Shown here piece by piece: positions 17,470 through 25,905 of a DNA stretch of 64,000 nucleotides. A program made the position numbers and the translations under genes. The DNA comes from Streptomyces sp. CB02261 (lineage in GTDB: Bacteria > Actinomycetota > Actinomycetes > Streptomycetales > Streptomycetaceae). Position 1 is the first letter of the stretch. Each line of letters starts with the position of its first letter. The stretch covers positions 272,134-336,133 of the forward strand of contig NZ_LIVX01000005.1 in NCBI RefSeq assembly GCF_001905665.1, written 5' to 3'. The notes beneath the pieces are model-generated. The model was given only the letters and a program-made list of their open reading frames with translations, did no database searches and was not told the DNA's origin.

Positions 17470-18480
17470 ATGACGCGACGACTCGCTCAAGTGGCCAAGA
17501 AGGTGGGAGTCAGCGAGGCGACGGTCAGCCGTGTGCTCAACGGCAAACCCGGTGTCTCCGAGGCGACACGGCAGTCCGTGCTCACCGCCCTCGACGTGCT
17601 CGGCTACGAGCGGCCCACACAACTGCGCGGCGAGCGCGCGCGCCTGGTCGGTCTGGTGCTGCCGGAGCTGCAGAACCCCATCTTCCCCGCGTTCGCCGAG
17701 GTGATCGGCGGCGCCCTCGCGCAGCAGGGCCTCACCCCGGTGCTGTGCACCCAGACCAAGGGCGGCGTCTCCGAGGCGGACTACGTGGACCTCCTCCTCC
17801 AGCAGCAGGTGTCCGGTGTCGTCTTCGCCGGCGGCCTGTTCGCGCAGGCCGACGCGCCGCACGACCACTATCACCAGCTGGCCGAGCGCAACATCCCGGT
17901 CGTCCTGATCAACGCCTCCATCAAGGGGCTCGACTTCCCCTGCGTCTCCTGCGACGACGCCGTCGCCGTCGAGCAGGCCTGGCGCCACCTCGCCTCCCTC
18001 GGGCACGAGCGGATCGGCCTCGTCCTCGGCCCCGAGGACCACGTCCCCTCGCGCCGCAAGCTCGAAGCGGCCCGCGCCGTGGCCGAGGCCGCGGGCCGGA
18101 CGCTGCCGGACGAGCACGTCGTACGGTCGATCTTCTCGCTCGAAGGAGGTCAGGCCGCGGCCACCCGCCTCCTGGAGCGGGGCGTCACCGGGATCGTCTG
18201 CGCCAGCGACCCCCTCGCCCTCGGCGCCATCAGGGCCGCGCGTCGCCGCGGACTCGCGGTCCCCGCGCAGGTGTCCGTCGTCGGCTTCGACGACTCCGCC
18301 TTCATGAACTGCACCGAGCCGCCGCTCTCCACCGTGCGCCAGCCCATCGAGGCGATGGGGCGGGCCGCCGTCGAACTGCTCTGCGCCCAGATCCAGGGCA
18401 CGCGGACGGACCCCGGCGAACTCCTCTTCGAGCCCGAACTCGTGGTGCGCGGGTCGACGGCGCCGCCGCAGACCGCCTGA
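17470..18480 (+). CDS. LacI-family transcriptional regulator
   Basis: A 336-residue repressor: HTH 'LAQVAKKVGVSEATVSRVLNG' region at residues about 4-25 with hinge helix to 60, then the periplasmic-binding-like sensor domain ending in 'VVGFDDSAF...LSTVRQP'. Such proteins sense sugars and block operators near glycosidase genes. A GATACT -10 box (17455-17460) lies 9 bases before the ATG, so the mRNA may be leaderless; CTTGC repeats at 17441, 17450 and 17461 overlap it. Its position, divergent from GH30-GH3, makes control of those glucanases the likely role. The inducer is not known. Confidence 0.9.
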   Translation: MTRRLAQVAKKVGVSEATVSRVLNGKPGVSEATRQSVLTALDVLGYERPTQLRGERARLVGLVLPELQNPIFPAFAEVIGGALAQQGLTPVLCTQTKGGVSEADYVDLLLQQQVSGVVFAGGLFAQADAPHDHYHQLAERNIPVVLINASIKGLDFPCVSCDDAVAVEQAWRHLASLGHERIGLVLGPEDHVPSRRKLEAARAVAEAAGRTLPDEHVVRSIFSLEGGQAAATRLLERGVTGIVCASDPLALGAIRAARRRGLAVPAQVSVVGFDDSAFMNCTEPPLSTVRQPIEAMGRAAVELLCAQIQGTRTDPGELLFEPELVVRGSTAPPQTA

Positions 18481-18661
18481 CCGCTTCCGACGCTCCACCG
18501 CGCCGCCCGCTCGCCGCACCAGCGCGCCCCGGGCGGCGCAAAGGATTGACGGGGACGCTCAAGAAGTCCGGATCTCCTCGTCATCGAGCGCGCTGCGGCG
18601 GGCTCCCGGTGACCTTCCGCAGGTGTGCCGGCCCGGCCGTCACCGCTCCCCGTCAGGTACC

Positions 18662-19858
18662 TCAGGACACGGACCTGCCGAAGAACTCCAGTTCCGCGAC
18701 GGCCACCTGCTTCCGCGGGTCGGCCCGCCACGCCGTCCGCAGCACCAGCTGCACCGACAGCGCGTCACGCACCCGCACGTCGACCCGCTGGGTACCGCCG
18801 TCGTTGATGCGGTGCCGCGAGACCCGCGTCTCGCCCGAGGAGTCCCTCACCACGAGGTCGAAGGTGCGCGGGGTCGCCTGCCCGTCCGCCTGGGTGGTGT
18901 TCTTCGAACTGCCGGGAGTGATCAGGACGCTCAGCAGATCGGTCGGCTCGGCGAAGCGGGCCTCCAGGTACTGTCCGGCCGAGTCTCCCGCGTACCCCGT
19001 GCCCCACCAGGTGTTGGAGTACCCGTCGCCCACCATGTTCGGACCCTGCCTCGGCGCCGAGTGAGAGGCAGCCCAGGCCACCGGGTGCACCGGGACACGG
19101 GTGGCGAAGTGGTCCTGGACCGCGCGGACGGCGGGCGGACCGCCGACGGCGCCGCCGACCACCACCGCCACGACCGCCGTGGCGACCAGGGCGCGGACGA
19201 CCCAGCGGCTCCGGTCACGGGCCAGGCCCGGACGCCGGCCCGCGTACGGCCCCTCGACCGTGGAGAGCCGCTCCGGGACCATGGGGGTCGCGCAGAAGCG
19301 GCAGAAGTGACGGCCCGGGGTGTTGGCGAGCGCACACGCCGGGCACGGGGTGCCGCCCGCGACCGGTGCGGGCGCCTCGGCCGCCCGGACCGCGGGACGC
19401 GCCGACTCGGGCCGCGCGGGCAGCACGGGCGCGGCGACGGCCGGCTCCCCGGCCCTGCTCCCCGGGACCGGGACGAGCAGCGAGCGTACGAGCGTGTCCG
19501 AGGGCCCGTCCACCGCGGTGGGCGCCTCCGAGGACGGGTCCACCGCGGGCAACGGCGCGGTCACCTCCTCGGGATCGGTTACGGAGTCGTCCGATGCCGC
19601 CGGTGGAGCTGTTTCCGACGCCGGTCCGGCCGCCGCCGGGGTCGCCTCCGCCGGGGCGGACGACGGCTCGGGTCGGGGCGCGGCGGCCGGCGCCTCCGGG
19701 GCCGCCGTGTCCGCCTCGGGCGGGTTCCCCCCGGCCGGAGCGCCGGCCGGCGTGTCCCAGCGCAGGAACGCTCCGCAACTGTCACAGAACGACTGGTCCG
19801 ACGTACGCACCGGGCTCGCGCAGTCCGGGCAGGGACGGAACTGGGGCGCGTCACTCAT
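18662..19858 (-). CDS. CIS-associated zinc-ribbon, transmembrane, glycan-binding-like protein (CisA-like)
   Basis: A 398-residue bitopic membrane protein, last gene of the injection-system operon. Visible order: a zinc ribbon (CPDC...CDSC, residues about 10-32), a 140-residue Pro/Ala/Glu-rich disordered stretch, a second zinc ribbon (CPAC...CRFC, about 170-192), one transmembrane helix (about 217-240), then an extracellular beta-sandwich of the discoidin / 'NADase-type glycan-binding' kind. From memory, Streptomyces injection systems use a membrane protein (CisA) of this general plan to attach the particle to the membrane; the match is by architecture and position, not by alignment. Start ATG 19858 has AAGGAG 10 bases upstream. 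Confidence 0.7.
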   Translation of the reverse strand: MSDAPQFRPCPDCASPVRTSDQSFCDSCGAFLRWDTPAGAPAGGNPPEADTAAPEAPAAAPRPEPSSAPAEATPAAAGPASETAPPAASDDSVTDPEEVTAPLPAVDPSSEAPTAVDGPSDTLVRSLLVPVPGSRAGEPAVAAPVLPARPESARPAVRAAEAPAPVAGGTPCPACALANTPGRHFCRFCATPMVPERLSTVEGPYAGRRPGLARDRSRWVVRALVATAVVAVVVGGAVGGPPAVRAVQDHFATRVPVHPVAWAASHSAPRQGPNMVGDGYSNTWWGTGYAGDSAGQYLEARFAEPTDLLSVLITPGSSKNTTQADGQATPRTFDLVVRDSSGETRVSRHRINDGGTQRVDVRVRDALSVQLVLRTAWRADPRKQVAVAELEFFGRSVS

Positions 19859-19863
19859 CAGGG

Positions 19864-20433
19864 TCAAGCTCCTTCGGATGTACGGGAAGTGGTCACCGAC
19901 ACCGTGAACGGCAGGTGCGCGGGGCGGGCCGCGGCCACGACCGCGCGCAGTCGGTGCGGATCCACGGCGGACGGGTCGGCGACCCGGAGAACGACACGCA
20001 GCCCGGCCACGGGCGTCCCCGGGAACGGACCGAGCGGCCCGGCGGACCAGCTCGCACCCCCGCTCTCGGTGATCTCCGGGGGGACCCCGAAGGCCAGCCG
20101 GACCGCCGCCGCGAGGCCCTGCCGGGTGCCGCGGACCCGGTGCAGCGCCACGGCCGACGCGACCGCGTGCCGCCGCAGCGGAAGCGGCTCGTCGCCGTCG
20201 AGCTCGGCCCCGACCCAGGTCGCGAGGTAGTCCACGAAGTCGGCAGGGGCGAGCGCAGGCGAGAAGTACGCCTCCAACGAGTCCAGCACGGTGAACAGAG
20301 GGGCGAGGACGACATCGAGACCGGACACGAACCGCTGCCCGAAGTCGTCCTCCGCGTAGACCGCGGGCAGCGCCGCCCCCAGCGGGTACGGCGTCGCCAG
20401 CCCGGGGACCGTGCCCCGCGCCGACCCGCTCAC
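19864..20433 (-). CDS. CIS baseplate component, tail protein I-like (Afp12-like)
   Basis: A 189-residue protein beginning near 'YPLGAALPAVYAEDDF' and 'FVDYLATWVG', features of the phage P2 tail protein I / TIGR02242-type baseplate family. In contractile injection systems this subunit pairs with the J-like protein to form the baseplate wedge. The start overlaps the stop of the J-like gene by 4 bases (20430-20433), indicating translational coupling, and the next gene begins 6 bases after its stop. There are no signal peptide or membrane segments. The family call rests on motif and gene order. Confidence 0.75.
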   Translation of the reverse strand: MSGSARGTVPGLATPYPLGAALPAVYAEDDFGQRFVSGLDVVLAPLFTVLDSLEAYFSPALAPADFVDYLATWVGAELDGDEPLPLRRHAVASAVALHRVRGTRQGLAAAVRLAFGVPPEITESGGASWSAGPLGPFPGTPVAGLRVVLRVADPSAVDPHRLRAVVAAARPAHLPFTVSVTTSRTSEGA

Positions 20434-22415
20434 CGCGCCTCGATCACACGGACACGGTGGTCGAACGGGAACAGCAGCGCCGAGGGCGACAGCTCGATCC
20501 GGTCCGTCGTCTCACCCCTGCGCCCGGTCAGGGGGTCCGCCGGATGCAGCAGCACCTCGTCCACCAGCTCCACCCCCGGCACCCGCTGGAGCGCGGCGAA
20601 GACCTCCCCGGCCCGCAGCGGACGCCCGAACGGCCATCCCTCACCGTGCGTCCCGCCCCTCAGCGGATCCAGGTACGCGTACAGCACGTCCAGCGCCTCG
20701 GCGCGCACCCGCTCGGCCTCCGCGGCCCGGAAGGAGTGCAGCGTCGCCACCACCGTCACCCCCTGGTAGAACGGCGGCCCGACCGCGAGCCGGGTGCCCA
20801 GCGGACGCCGCTCGTCCAGGAAGCCGGTCACCCGGGACAGCAGCTCCTCGCCCGGGACGAGTTGCTCGAACCGCAGCCGTCCGCCCCGGTCCGGCACCGC
20901 CTGCGGCACCACCAGGACCCGGACCGCGTTCTCGCCCGCCTCGGCCGCGTCCGCCGCGAGACAGGAGATCCTCGCCGCCTCGGGCGCCGCCCGGTGCGCC
21001 AGCTCCTCGTAGTCCCTGGCGGTGACCGCCCGCTCCTGGGCCCGCAGGCTGACGGGCGCCCGGGACTTCGCCTCCTCGACGGTCTCCCCGTCGACCCCGC
21101 CCCGCGCCGCCTCACGGTTCTCCACCCGCGCGATGTACGGGATGGAACTGCGCAGCACGGTGATCGTGGAGCGGGCCACATTGCCCGCCCGGCCGCCTCC
21201 CGTGCCGTACCGCACCGCGCGGATCGCCGCGCCCTTCGGCGGCACCGCCCCGAACTGCCGCAGGGTGCCGTCCGGTTGGCGCACGCACGGACCGAAGGCG
21301 ATCTCCCCGGTGGTCGCGTCCAGGGTGACATGCCGGTCCCCGGGGCGTGACGAGGCGAAGTCACGGACGACGCTCCACTCCTGCCAGCCGGCCTCGTCGT
21401 CCTCGTCCGCGCCGCCGTCCGCACGCTCGGCGACCTGGAGCAGCAGCGGCGGACGGTCCACGACCGGCGCGTGCGCGAGCCGCACCCGCTGCCCGGCCAC
21501 GCCCTCGGACTCGCCGAGCGATTCGTCGCGCACCGTCTCGGCGTGCGCCGCGCGGACCGTGCCGCCGATGGTGAACGCACCCGCGGCCCGTACCGTCGGC
21601 GACTCGCTGTACGACGGCAGGCCCTCGGCGGGCTCCACGACCCGGCACCGCACCCAGCCCGCCTCATGCCCGCCGAGCCGCGACACCGCGTGCCCGGACG
21701 GCAGGTGCAGCACCACCTCACCCGGCCGGTTCAGCCCGCCCGTGCTGTCCTCGTCGACCTCGCACGCCACCCAGCCCTCGGCCGCCGTCCACGCCTCCCA
21801 CACCAGCGGCGGCCTGCGCGGGTCCACGCCGACGCCGTCCACCCGGCTGTCGAGGTCGAGGACGAGCAGGCAGTCCGGCACGGCGGCGGAGAGACCGAAC
21901 AGCAGCAGATCACCGACGCGCGGCGACGGCGAGAAGGCCGGTACGTCCTCGCCGCCGAGCAGATCCTGGGAACGGTCCTCCGGCGTGCCCCCGGCCTCCT
22001 GGCGGACGAGGTGCGTCAACGTGCAGGGCACGACGGTCAGATCGGCGGTGGTCGCGAACACCACCGCCTCCTCCGTCTCCGTACGCCCGGTGGACACCTC
22101 CGTCCCGGTGGGCAGCACCACCGGCTCCGGCTGCGGCGCGGACAGCCGGAAGGTGATCTCGGCCCGGGCGGCGGCGGGCGGGAACAGGGTCACGCCGAGC
22201 AGGTCGAGGAAGGCCAGATGGTTCTTCTCCGGGACCCGGTTGAGGCGGTAGACGAGCTGGTCCGCCATGTGCGCGACCGCTTCGACCAGGGTGACGCCCG
22301 GATCGGAGACGTTGTGGTCGGTCCACTCGGGGCACGCCTGCTGGATGTAGCGCTTGGCGTCGTCGACGAACTGCTGGAAGCGCCGGTCGTCGAGATGGGG
22401 TGCGGGCAGGGCCAT
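20430..22415 (-). CDS. CIS baseplate wedge protein, gpJ/Afp11-like
   Basis: A 661-residue baseplate assembly protein. The start 'DDRRFQQFVDDAKRYI' and 'DPGVTLVEAVAHMADQL' are characteristic of the 'putative baseplate assembly protein' family; the C-terminal third matches the J-like core ('VTARDYEELAHRAAPE', 'LDPLRGG...WPFGRPL'). It is the large wedge subunit that transmits the contraction signal from baseplate to sheath. Start ATG 22415 is chosen over the open extension, which runs antisense through the gp25 gene. It is coupled by a 4-base overlap to the downstream I-like gene. Confidence 0.87.
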   Translation of the reverse strand: MALPAPHLDDRRFQQFVDDAKRYIQQACPEWTDHNVSDPGVTLVEAVAHMADQLVYRLNRVPEKNHLAFLDLLGVTLFPPAAARAEITFRLSAPQPEPVVLPTGTEVSTGRTETEEAVVFATTADLTVVPCTLTHLVRQEAGGTPEDRSQDLLGGEDVPAFSPSPRVGDLLLFGLSAAVPDCLLVLDLDSRVDGVGVDPRRPPLVWEAWTAAEGWVACEVDEDSTGGLNRPGEVVLHLPSGHAVSRLGGHEAGWVRCRVVEPAEGLPSYSESPTVRAAGAFTIGGTVRAAHAETVRDESLGESEGVAGQRVRLAHAPVVDRPPLLLQVAERADGGADEDDEAGWQEWSVVRDFASSRPGDRHVTLDATTGEIAFGPCVRQPDGTLRQFGAVPPKGAAIRAVRYGTGGGRAGNVARSTITVLRSSIPYIARVENREAARGGVDGETVEEAKSRAPVSLRAQERAVTARDYEELAHRAAPEAARISCLAADAAEAGENAVRVLVVPQAVPDRGGRLRFEQLVPGEELLSRVTGFLDERRPLGTRLAVGPPFYQGVTVVATLHSFRAAEAERVRAEALDVLYAYLDPLRGGTHGEGWPFGRPLRAGEVFAALQRVPGVELVDEVLLHPADPLTGRRGETTDRIELSPSALLFPFDHRVRVIEAR

Positions 22416-22425
22416 GGCGGCTCTT

Positions 22426-22824
22426 TCAGTCCTCGGAGGGGATGACGTAGAAGGGGAAGACGAGGTTGCGGGGGTTGTTGGCGCCGCGCACCCGGTAACG
22501 GACGTCGATGTACAGCGTGGTCGGCTCACCCGGCGCGGGGGAGACCGTGACCTCCTCCACGTCGACGCGCGGCTCCCAGCGGTCGAGCGACGACATCACC
22601 TCGTACCGGACCCGGCCCATCGTCGCGTCGTTGACCGGGGCGAACACCAACTCGTGCACCGCGCAGCCGAACTCGGGACGCATCGGGCGCTCGCCCGGCG
22701 CCGTGGCCAGCACCAGCCGCATCGACTCCTCGATCTCGCGGTCGCGCCGGACGAGCGCGATGGCACCGCTCGGGCCGGTCCGCAGCGGGAAGGCCCAGCC
22801 CGCGCCGACGAAATGCTCACTCAA
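22426..22824 (-). CDS. CIS baseplate protein, gpW/gp25 family
   Basis: A 132-residue protein of the T4 gp25 lysozyme-like fold: 'GWAFPLRTGPSG' N-terminus, 'EIEESMRLVLATAPGERPMRPEFG' region (the conserved EPR-type core here reads 'GERPMRPEFG'), and 'LDRWEPRV' near residue 83. In phage tails, T6SS and injection systems it seeds sheath assembly on the baseplate. It lies between the VgrG-like and J-like genes with short spacings (28 and 10 bases), as in other CIS operons. Confidence 0.9.
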   Translation of the reverse strand: MSEHFVGAGWAFPLRTGPSGAIALVRRDREIEESMRLVLATAPGERPMRPEFGCAVHELVFAPVNDATMGRVRYEVMSSLDRWEPRVDVEEVTVSPAPGEPTTLYIDVRYRVRGANNPRNLVFPFYVIPSED

Positions 22825-22852
22825 CGGAGGTTCCTCCTTGTCCTCTGCGTCC

Positions 22853-24667
22853 TCAGAACGGCAGGTTCGCCGCGACGGGGTTGGGCATCGGGACGGTCGA
22901 CGTGACGAACACCGGGGCGTTGACCACGGCCTGGGTCAGCGCCGAGACCTTGAACTTCGCCCCGGCCTTGATGTCCACGCCGAGCCCCGCGTCCAGCTTG
23001 ATCCGCCCCTTCGCGGAGAGCGTCAGATCGGTCCCCGACTCCACCGTGACCCCCCGGGCCCCCGTGATCGTGACCGTTCCGTCGCTGTCGATGGTCAGCG
23101 TCGTACGGGCCTCGTTCAGCTCCACGCTCAGCCCGCCCTTCGCGGTACGCAGCCGGATGCCGTGCGAGGCACGCGTCCGGCCGCCTTCCTCCCGCAGCTC
23201 CACGGTGTGACCGGTGCGCGAGGTCAGCGCACGCCACTGGACCCGCCCGCTGGTGGGATCGACGGGCGCGACCCGGTCGGTCGCCGGCGTGTGCCGGTCG
23301 ACGCCGTTGTACAGACCGGCGAGGACGTACGGATGCTCCAGGGAACCCCGGTCGAAGGCGCACAGCACCTCGTCGTCCACCTCCGGCAGGACGAGCCCGC
23401 CACCACCGCGCCCACCGAGCTGGGCGACGCGGCACCAACCGCTCTCGTACGTCGCCGAAAGCCACGGGAAGCGCAGCCTGACCCGGCCCATCGCGAGCGG
23501 GTCCTTGGTGTTGGTGACGAGCGCGACCGCGACGCCGGGCATCGGCGGCGCCGCCTCGCCGCCGCCCGAAGCCGTCCCGTACAGCGAACGGAACTGCCGG
23601 CCGGACACCGTCAGCCAGGTCGCGAACTGCCGCCCCGAGGCGAAGACATGACGCACCCCGGTGGCGGTGTACCGGCCCTCGAACGGAAAACCCGCACCCT
23701 TCACGGCCACCGGCTGCCCCGGCTTCAGTGCCGGATTGCCGGTGACGGCGACCTCCAGCTCCGCGAACGACCCGGTGACGTCGTCAGCGAGCGCCGCGGC
23801 CGCCTGCGTCACCTCCGACTGGGTCGTGAACGGCGTGTCCGTCGCCGCCAGCTCGGCCGGACCGAACGGAGCGGACAACTGCGCCGGCGTGATGTCGGAG
23901 ACGATCTCCTTGCTCGCGACGGCGGGCGTCGGAGAGGACAGCGCCTGCTTGGTACGGGGATCCCAGCCCCGCACGTCGACCTTGCCGACCTGCCCGGCGG
24001 CCGTCACCGACACCCGGCTCTGCAGGGTGTTGCTGCCGAAGTCCAGGACGTACGGGCTGACCGCCGCCGGCGTGGTGTCGGCGGGCGCCGAGGAGGCCGC
24101 GGGCAGCGCCGCGAACACCAGCCTGCCCGCCGGGTCGAGCGAGAGCCGGACGTCGTTCTCCCTCGCGAGCCGGGACAGGAAGTCCCAGTCCGTGATGTTG
24201 GGCTGGGTGGCCAGCTCGTACACGGTGGGCGTCGCGTCGACCCGGCCGAGCGGGATGCGGTTGAGCGCGGCGAGCTTCCGCACGATGTCGGAGGCCGTCA
24301 TGTTCGGATAACCCTCGACGCGCCGGCTGCGCAGCAGCCGATGTCCCGGGTCGTAACCGCGCACGATCAGATACCGGCCGTGGCCCGGCGCCGCGTCCAC
24401 CTCGACGGCGGTCACCTCACCGGTGAGCATGGGCTCCCCGAGCTTGCCGTCGGTGAACGGGGACAGCACCGCCATGGCGCCGACCCTCAGGAACGGGAAC
24501 AGAGCGGTGAGGGTGCCGTCCTTGTCGCTGAAGGTCAGCTGGAAGGCGGACGGCACGTTGACGCTGGCGTCCACCCAGCCCTCGGTCAGGCGGACCGCGA
24601 GCGGGTCCGGTAGCGGCGTGCCGTCGAGCTGCACGTGGAGGACGGTGGTGAAGGTCTTCTCGCTCAT
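22853..24667 (-). CDS. CIS central spike, VgrG-like protein
   Basis: A 604-residue spike protein. The N-terminal about 350 residues resemble phage late-control D / gp27-type domain ('DWDFLSRLARENDVRLSLD'); the middle has a gp5 OB-fold ('GVAVALVTNTKDPLAMGRVRLRFPW'); the C-terminus (about 510-600) is an alternating beta-helix rich in short 'KGGLSVELNEA' and 'TLTIDSDG' repeats. It forms the hub and needle tip of the injection system. The true start ATG 24667 overlaps the stop of the LysM gene by 4 bases. No PAAR gene or recognisable PAAR domain was found near it. Confidence 0.88.
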   Translation of the reverse strand: MSEKTFTTVLHVQLDGTPLPDPLAVRLTEGWVDASVNVPSAFQLTFSDKDGTLTALFPFLRVGAMAVLSPFTDGKLGEPMLTGEVTAVEVDAAPGHGRYLIVRGYDPGHRLLRSRRVEGYPNMTASDIVRKLAALNRIPLGRVDATPTVYELATQPNITDWDFLSRLARENDVRLSLDPAGRLVFAALPAASSAPADTTPAAVSPYVLDFGSNTLQSRVSVTAAGQVGKVDVRGWDPRTKQALSSPTPAVASKEIVSDITPAQLSAPFGPAELAATDTPFTTQSEVTQAAAALADDVTGSFAELEVAVTGNPALKPGQPVAVKGAGFPFEGRYTATGVRHVFASGRQFATWLTVSGRQFRSLYGTASGGGEAAPPMPGVAVALVTNTKDPLAMGRVRLRFPWLSATYESGWCRVAQLGGRGGGGLVLPEVDDEVLCAFDRGSLEHPYVLAGLYNGVDRHTPATDRVAPVDPTSGRVQWRALTSRTGHTVELREEGGRTRASHGIRLRTAKGGLSVELNEARTTLTIDSDGTVTITGARGVTVESGTDLTLSAKGRIKLDAGLGVDIKAGAKFKVSALTQAVVNAPVFVTSTVPMPNPVAANLPF

Positions 24668-25404
24668 GAGGCGCCCTCGGTCTCCGGCGTTTCGGTGGTG
24701 GACGGGAGCAGCAGTTCCGTGCCCGGCCGCAGCCGCATCGGGTCGTCGATGCGGTTGGCCTCGGCGATGACGCGCCAGCGCGTCGCGTCGCCGTACTCCC
24801 GCCAGGCGAGGGAGGCGAGCGAGTCCCCGGCGACCGTCCGGTGCACCCGGCGGGCGGAGAGCGCACCGGAGGTCGGGTTCTGCTTCTTGGTCGCGCTGGA
24901 GATCTCGGTGAGCGCCAGCGAGCAGGTGGCCCGGATCGGCATGCCACTGGGACTGAACAGGGTGTACGTCGCCGAGACCGAGGTGACGTACGCGACGAAC
25001 TGCACCGTCGAGAACGAACCCCAGGTGAACTGCACCCACGGCGGCGACGGCGCCTTCGCGCCGATGCTCTGCTGGGTCACCTCGCAACACGAGAGCAGCA
25101 GCTCCACCTGCTGCTTCACGTCGTTGGACGAGGGATCGCCGGACCGGTCGAGGAAGACCTCGAGCTGCAGCTGGGCCGGCTGGCTGCCGGTGAACTTCGG
25201 CGGCGCGCCCCGGTCGTACGCCACGGCCTGCTCGGTGAACCAGCTCGCGGACCGACTCAGCTGGAGCTGGTCCGGGTTGAACTCGAACCGCACCTCGCCG
25301 AGCTTGCCGCCGTAGTTGCTCGACAGGTCCGTGGGCGGCTGGTGGATGGCGAGCGACGCACGGGACAGCCCGCTGGCGACCAGGCCGCCGAACGACGGTG
25401 CCAT
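24664..25404 (-). CDS. CIS baseplate/tube LysM protein (Afp7-like)
   Basis: A 246-residue protein with an N-terminal tail-protein domain ('VRFEFNPDQLQLSR', 'LQLEVFLDRSG') and a C-terminal LysM module at about 185-235 ('HRTVAGDSLASLAWREYGD...WRVIAEANRI'). In phage tails and injection systems this adaptor connects the inner tube to the spike hub. The LysM may contact the spike or, less likely, peptidoglycan. It is coupled to the VgrG-like gene by a 4-base overlap and separated by 1 base from the upstream tube-like gene. Confidence 0.87.
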   Translation of the reverse strand: MAPSFGGLVASGLSRASLAIHQPPTDLSSNYGGKLGEVRFEFNPDQLQLSRSASWFTEQAVAYDRGAPPKFTGSQPAQLQLEVFLDRSGDPSSNDVKQQVELLLSCCEVTQQSIGAKAPSPPWVQFTWGSFSTVQFVAYVTSVSATYTLFSPSGMPIRATCSLALTEISSATKKQNPTSGALSARRVHRTVAGDSLASLAWREYGDATRWRVIAEANRIDDPMRLRPGTELLLPSTTETPETEGAS

Positions 25405-25405
25405 C

Positions 25406-25843
25406 TCAGGAACCCCCCGCGTCGGTGAAGCCGTGGTGCGCGATCTCCAGGGTCTCGGTCGCGACGGCCGGACTGGCCGGGTCCAGAGTCGGCCCCGTCC
25501 ACCGGACCGGCAGCACCTCGACCAGACCCCACTGCGCCACGACCGACCCGTCCGCGCGCAGCGCCGCGATCTGCGCCGTCGGCCGGGTGATGCCGGTGGC
25601 CAGCGACGAGACCCAGGCGGCGACCTTCGCGGTGTCCGGGGTCAGGGGGCGGGTGAGACGGATCGTGGAGAAGGTGACACGGGTGGGGAGCTGCCAGACG
25701 AAGCCGTTGTTCCCGCCTTCCCGACGCTGCTCCACCTCCACCTCGGAGGAGAGACCGTCACAGCTGTTGAACAGGCCGAGGTCCTGGCCGTCGATGCTGA
25801 GCTTGAAGAAGACGGTCGAAGCGGGGTCCGGCTGCTGGGGCAT
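25406..25843 (-). CDS. CIS inner-tube paralogue (gp19-like tail tube protein)
   Basis: A 145-residue protein of the T4 gp19/Hcp-like tube family: 'FFKLSIDGQDLGLFNSCDGLSSEVEVEQ' followed by 'PTRVTFSTIRLTRPL'. It is a paralogue of the main tube subunit at 29396 and, by its place next to the LysM gene, is probably the tube-initiator ring that joins baseplate and tube. The start ATG 25843 is supported by family length; no other start fits better. Confidence 0.82.
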   Translation of the reverse strand: MPQQPDPASTVFFKLSIDGQDLGLFNSCDGLSSEVEVEQRREGGNNGFVWQLPTRVTFSTIRLTRPLTPDTAKVAAWVSSLATGITRPTAQIAALRADGSVVAQWGLVEVLPVRWTGPTLDPASPAVATETLEIAHHGFTDAGGS

Positions 25844-25905
25844 GGTGAAGGGTCTCTCGGATAGTCGGGTGGGGCGGGTCGGTCGCGGAGCCGGCGTGCG
25901 GCCGG

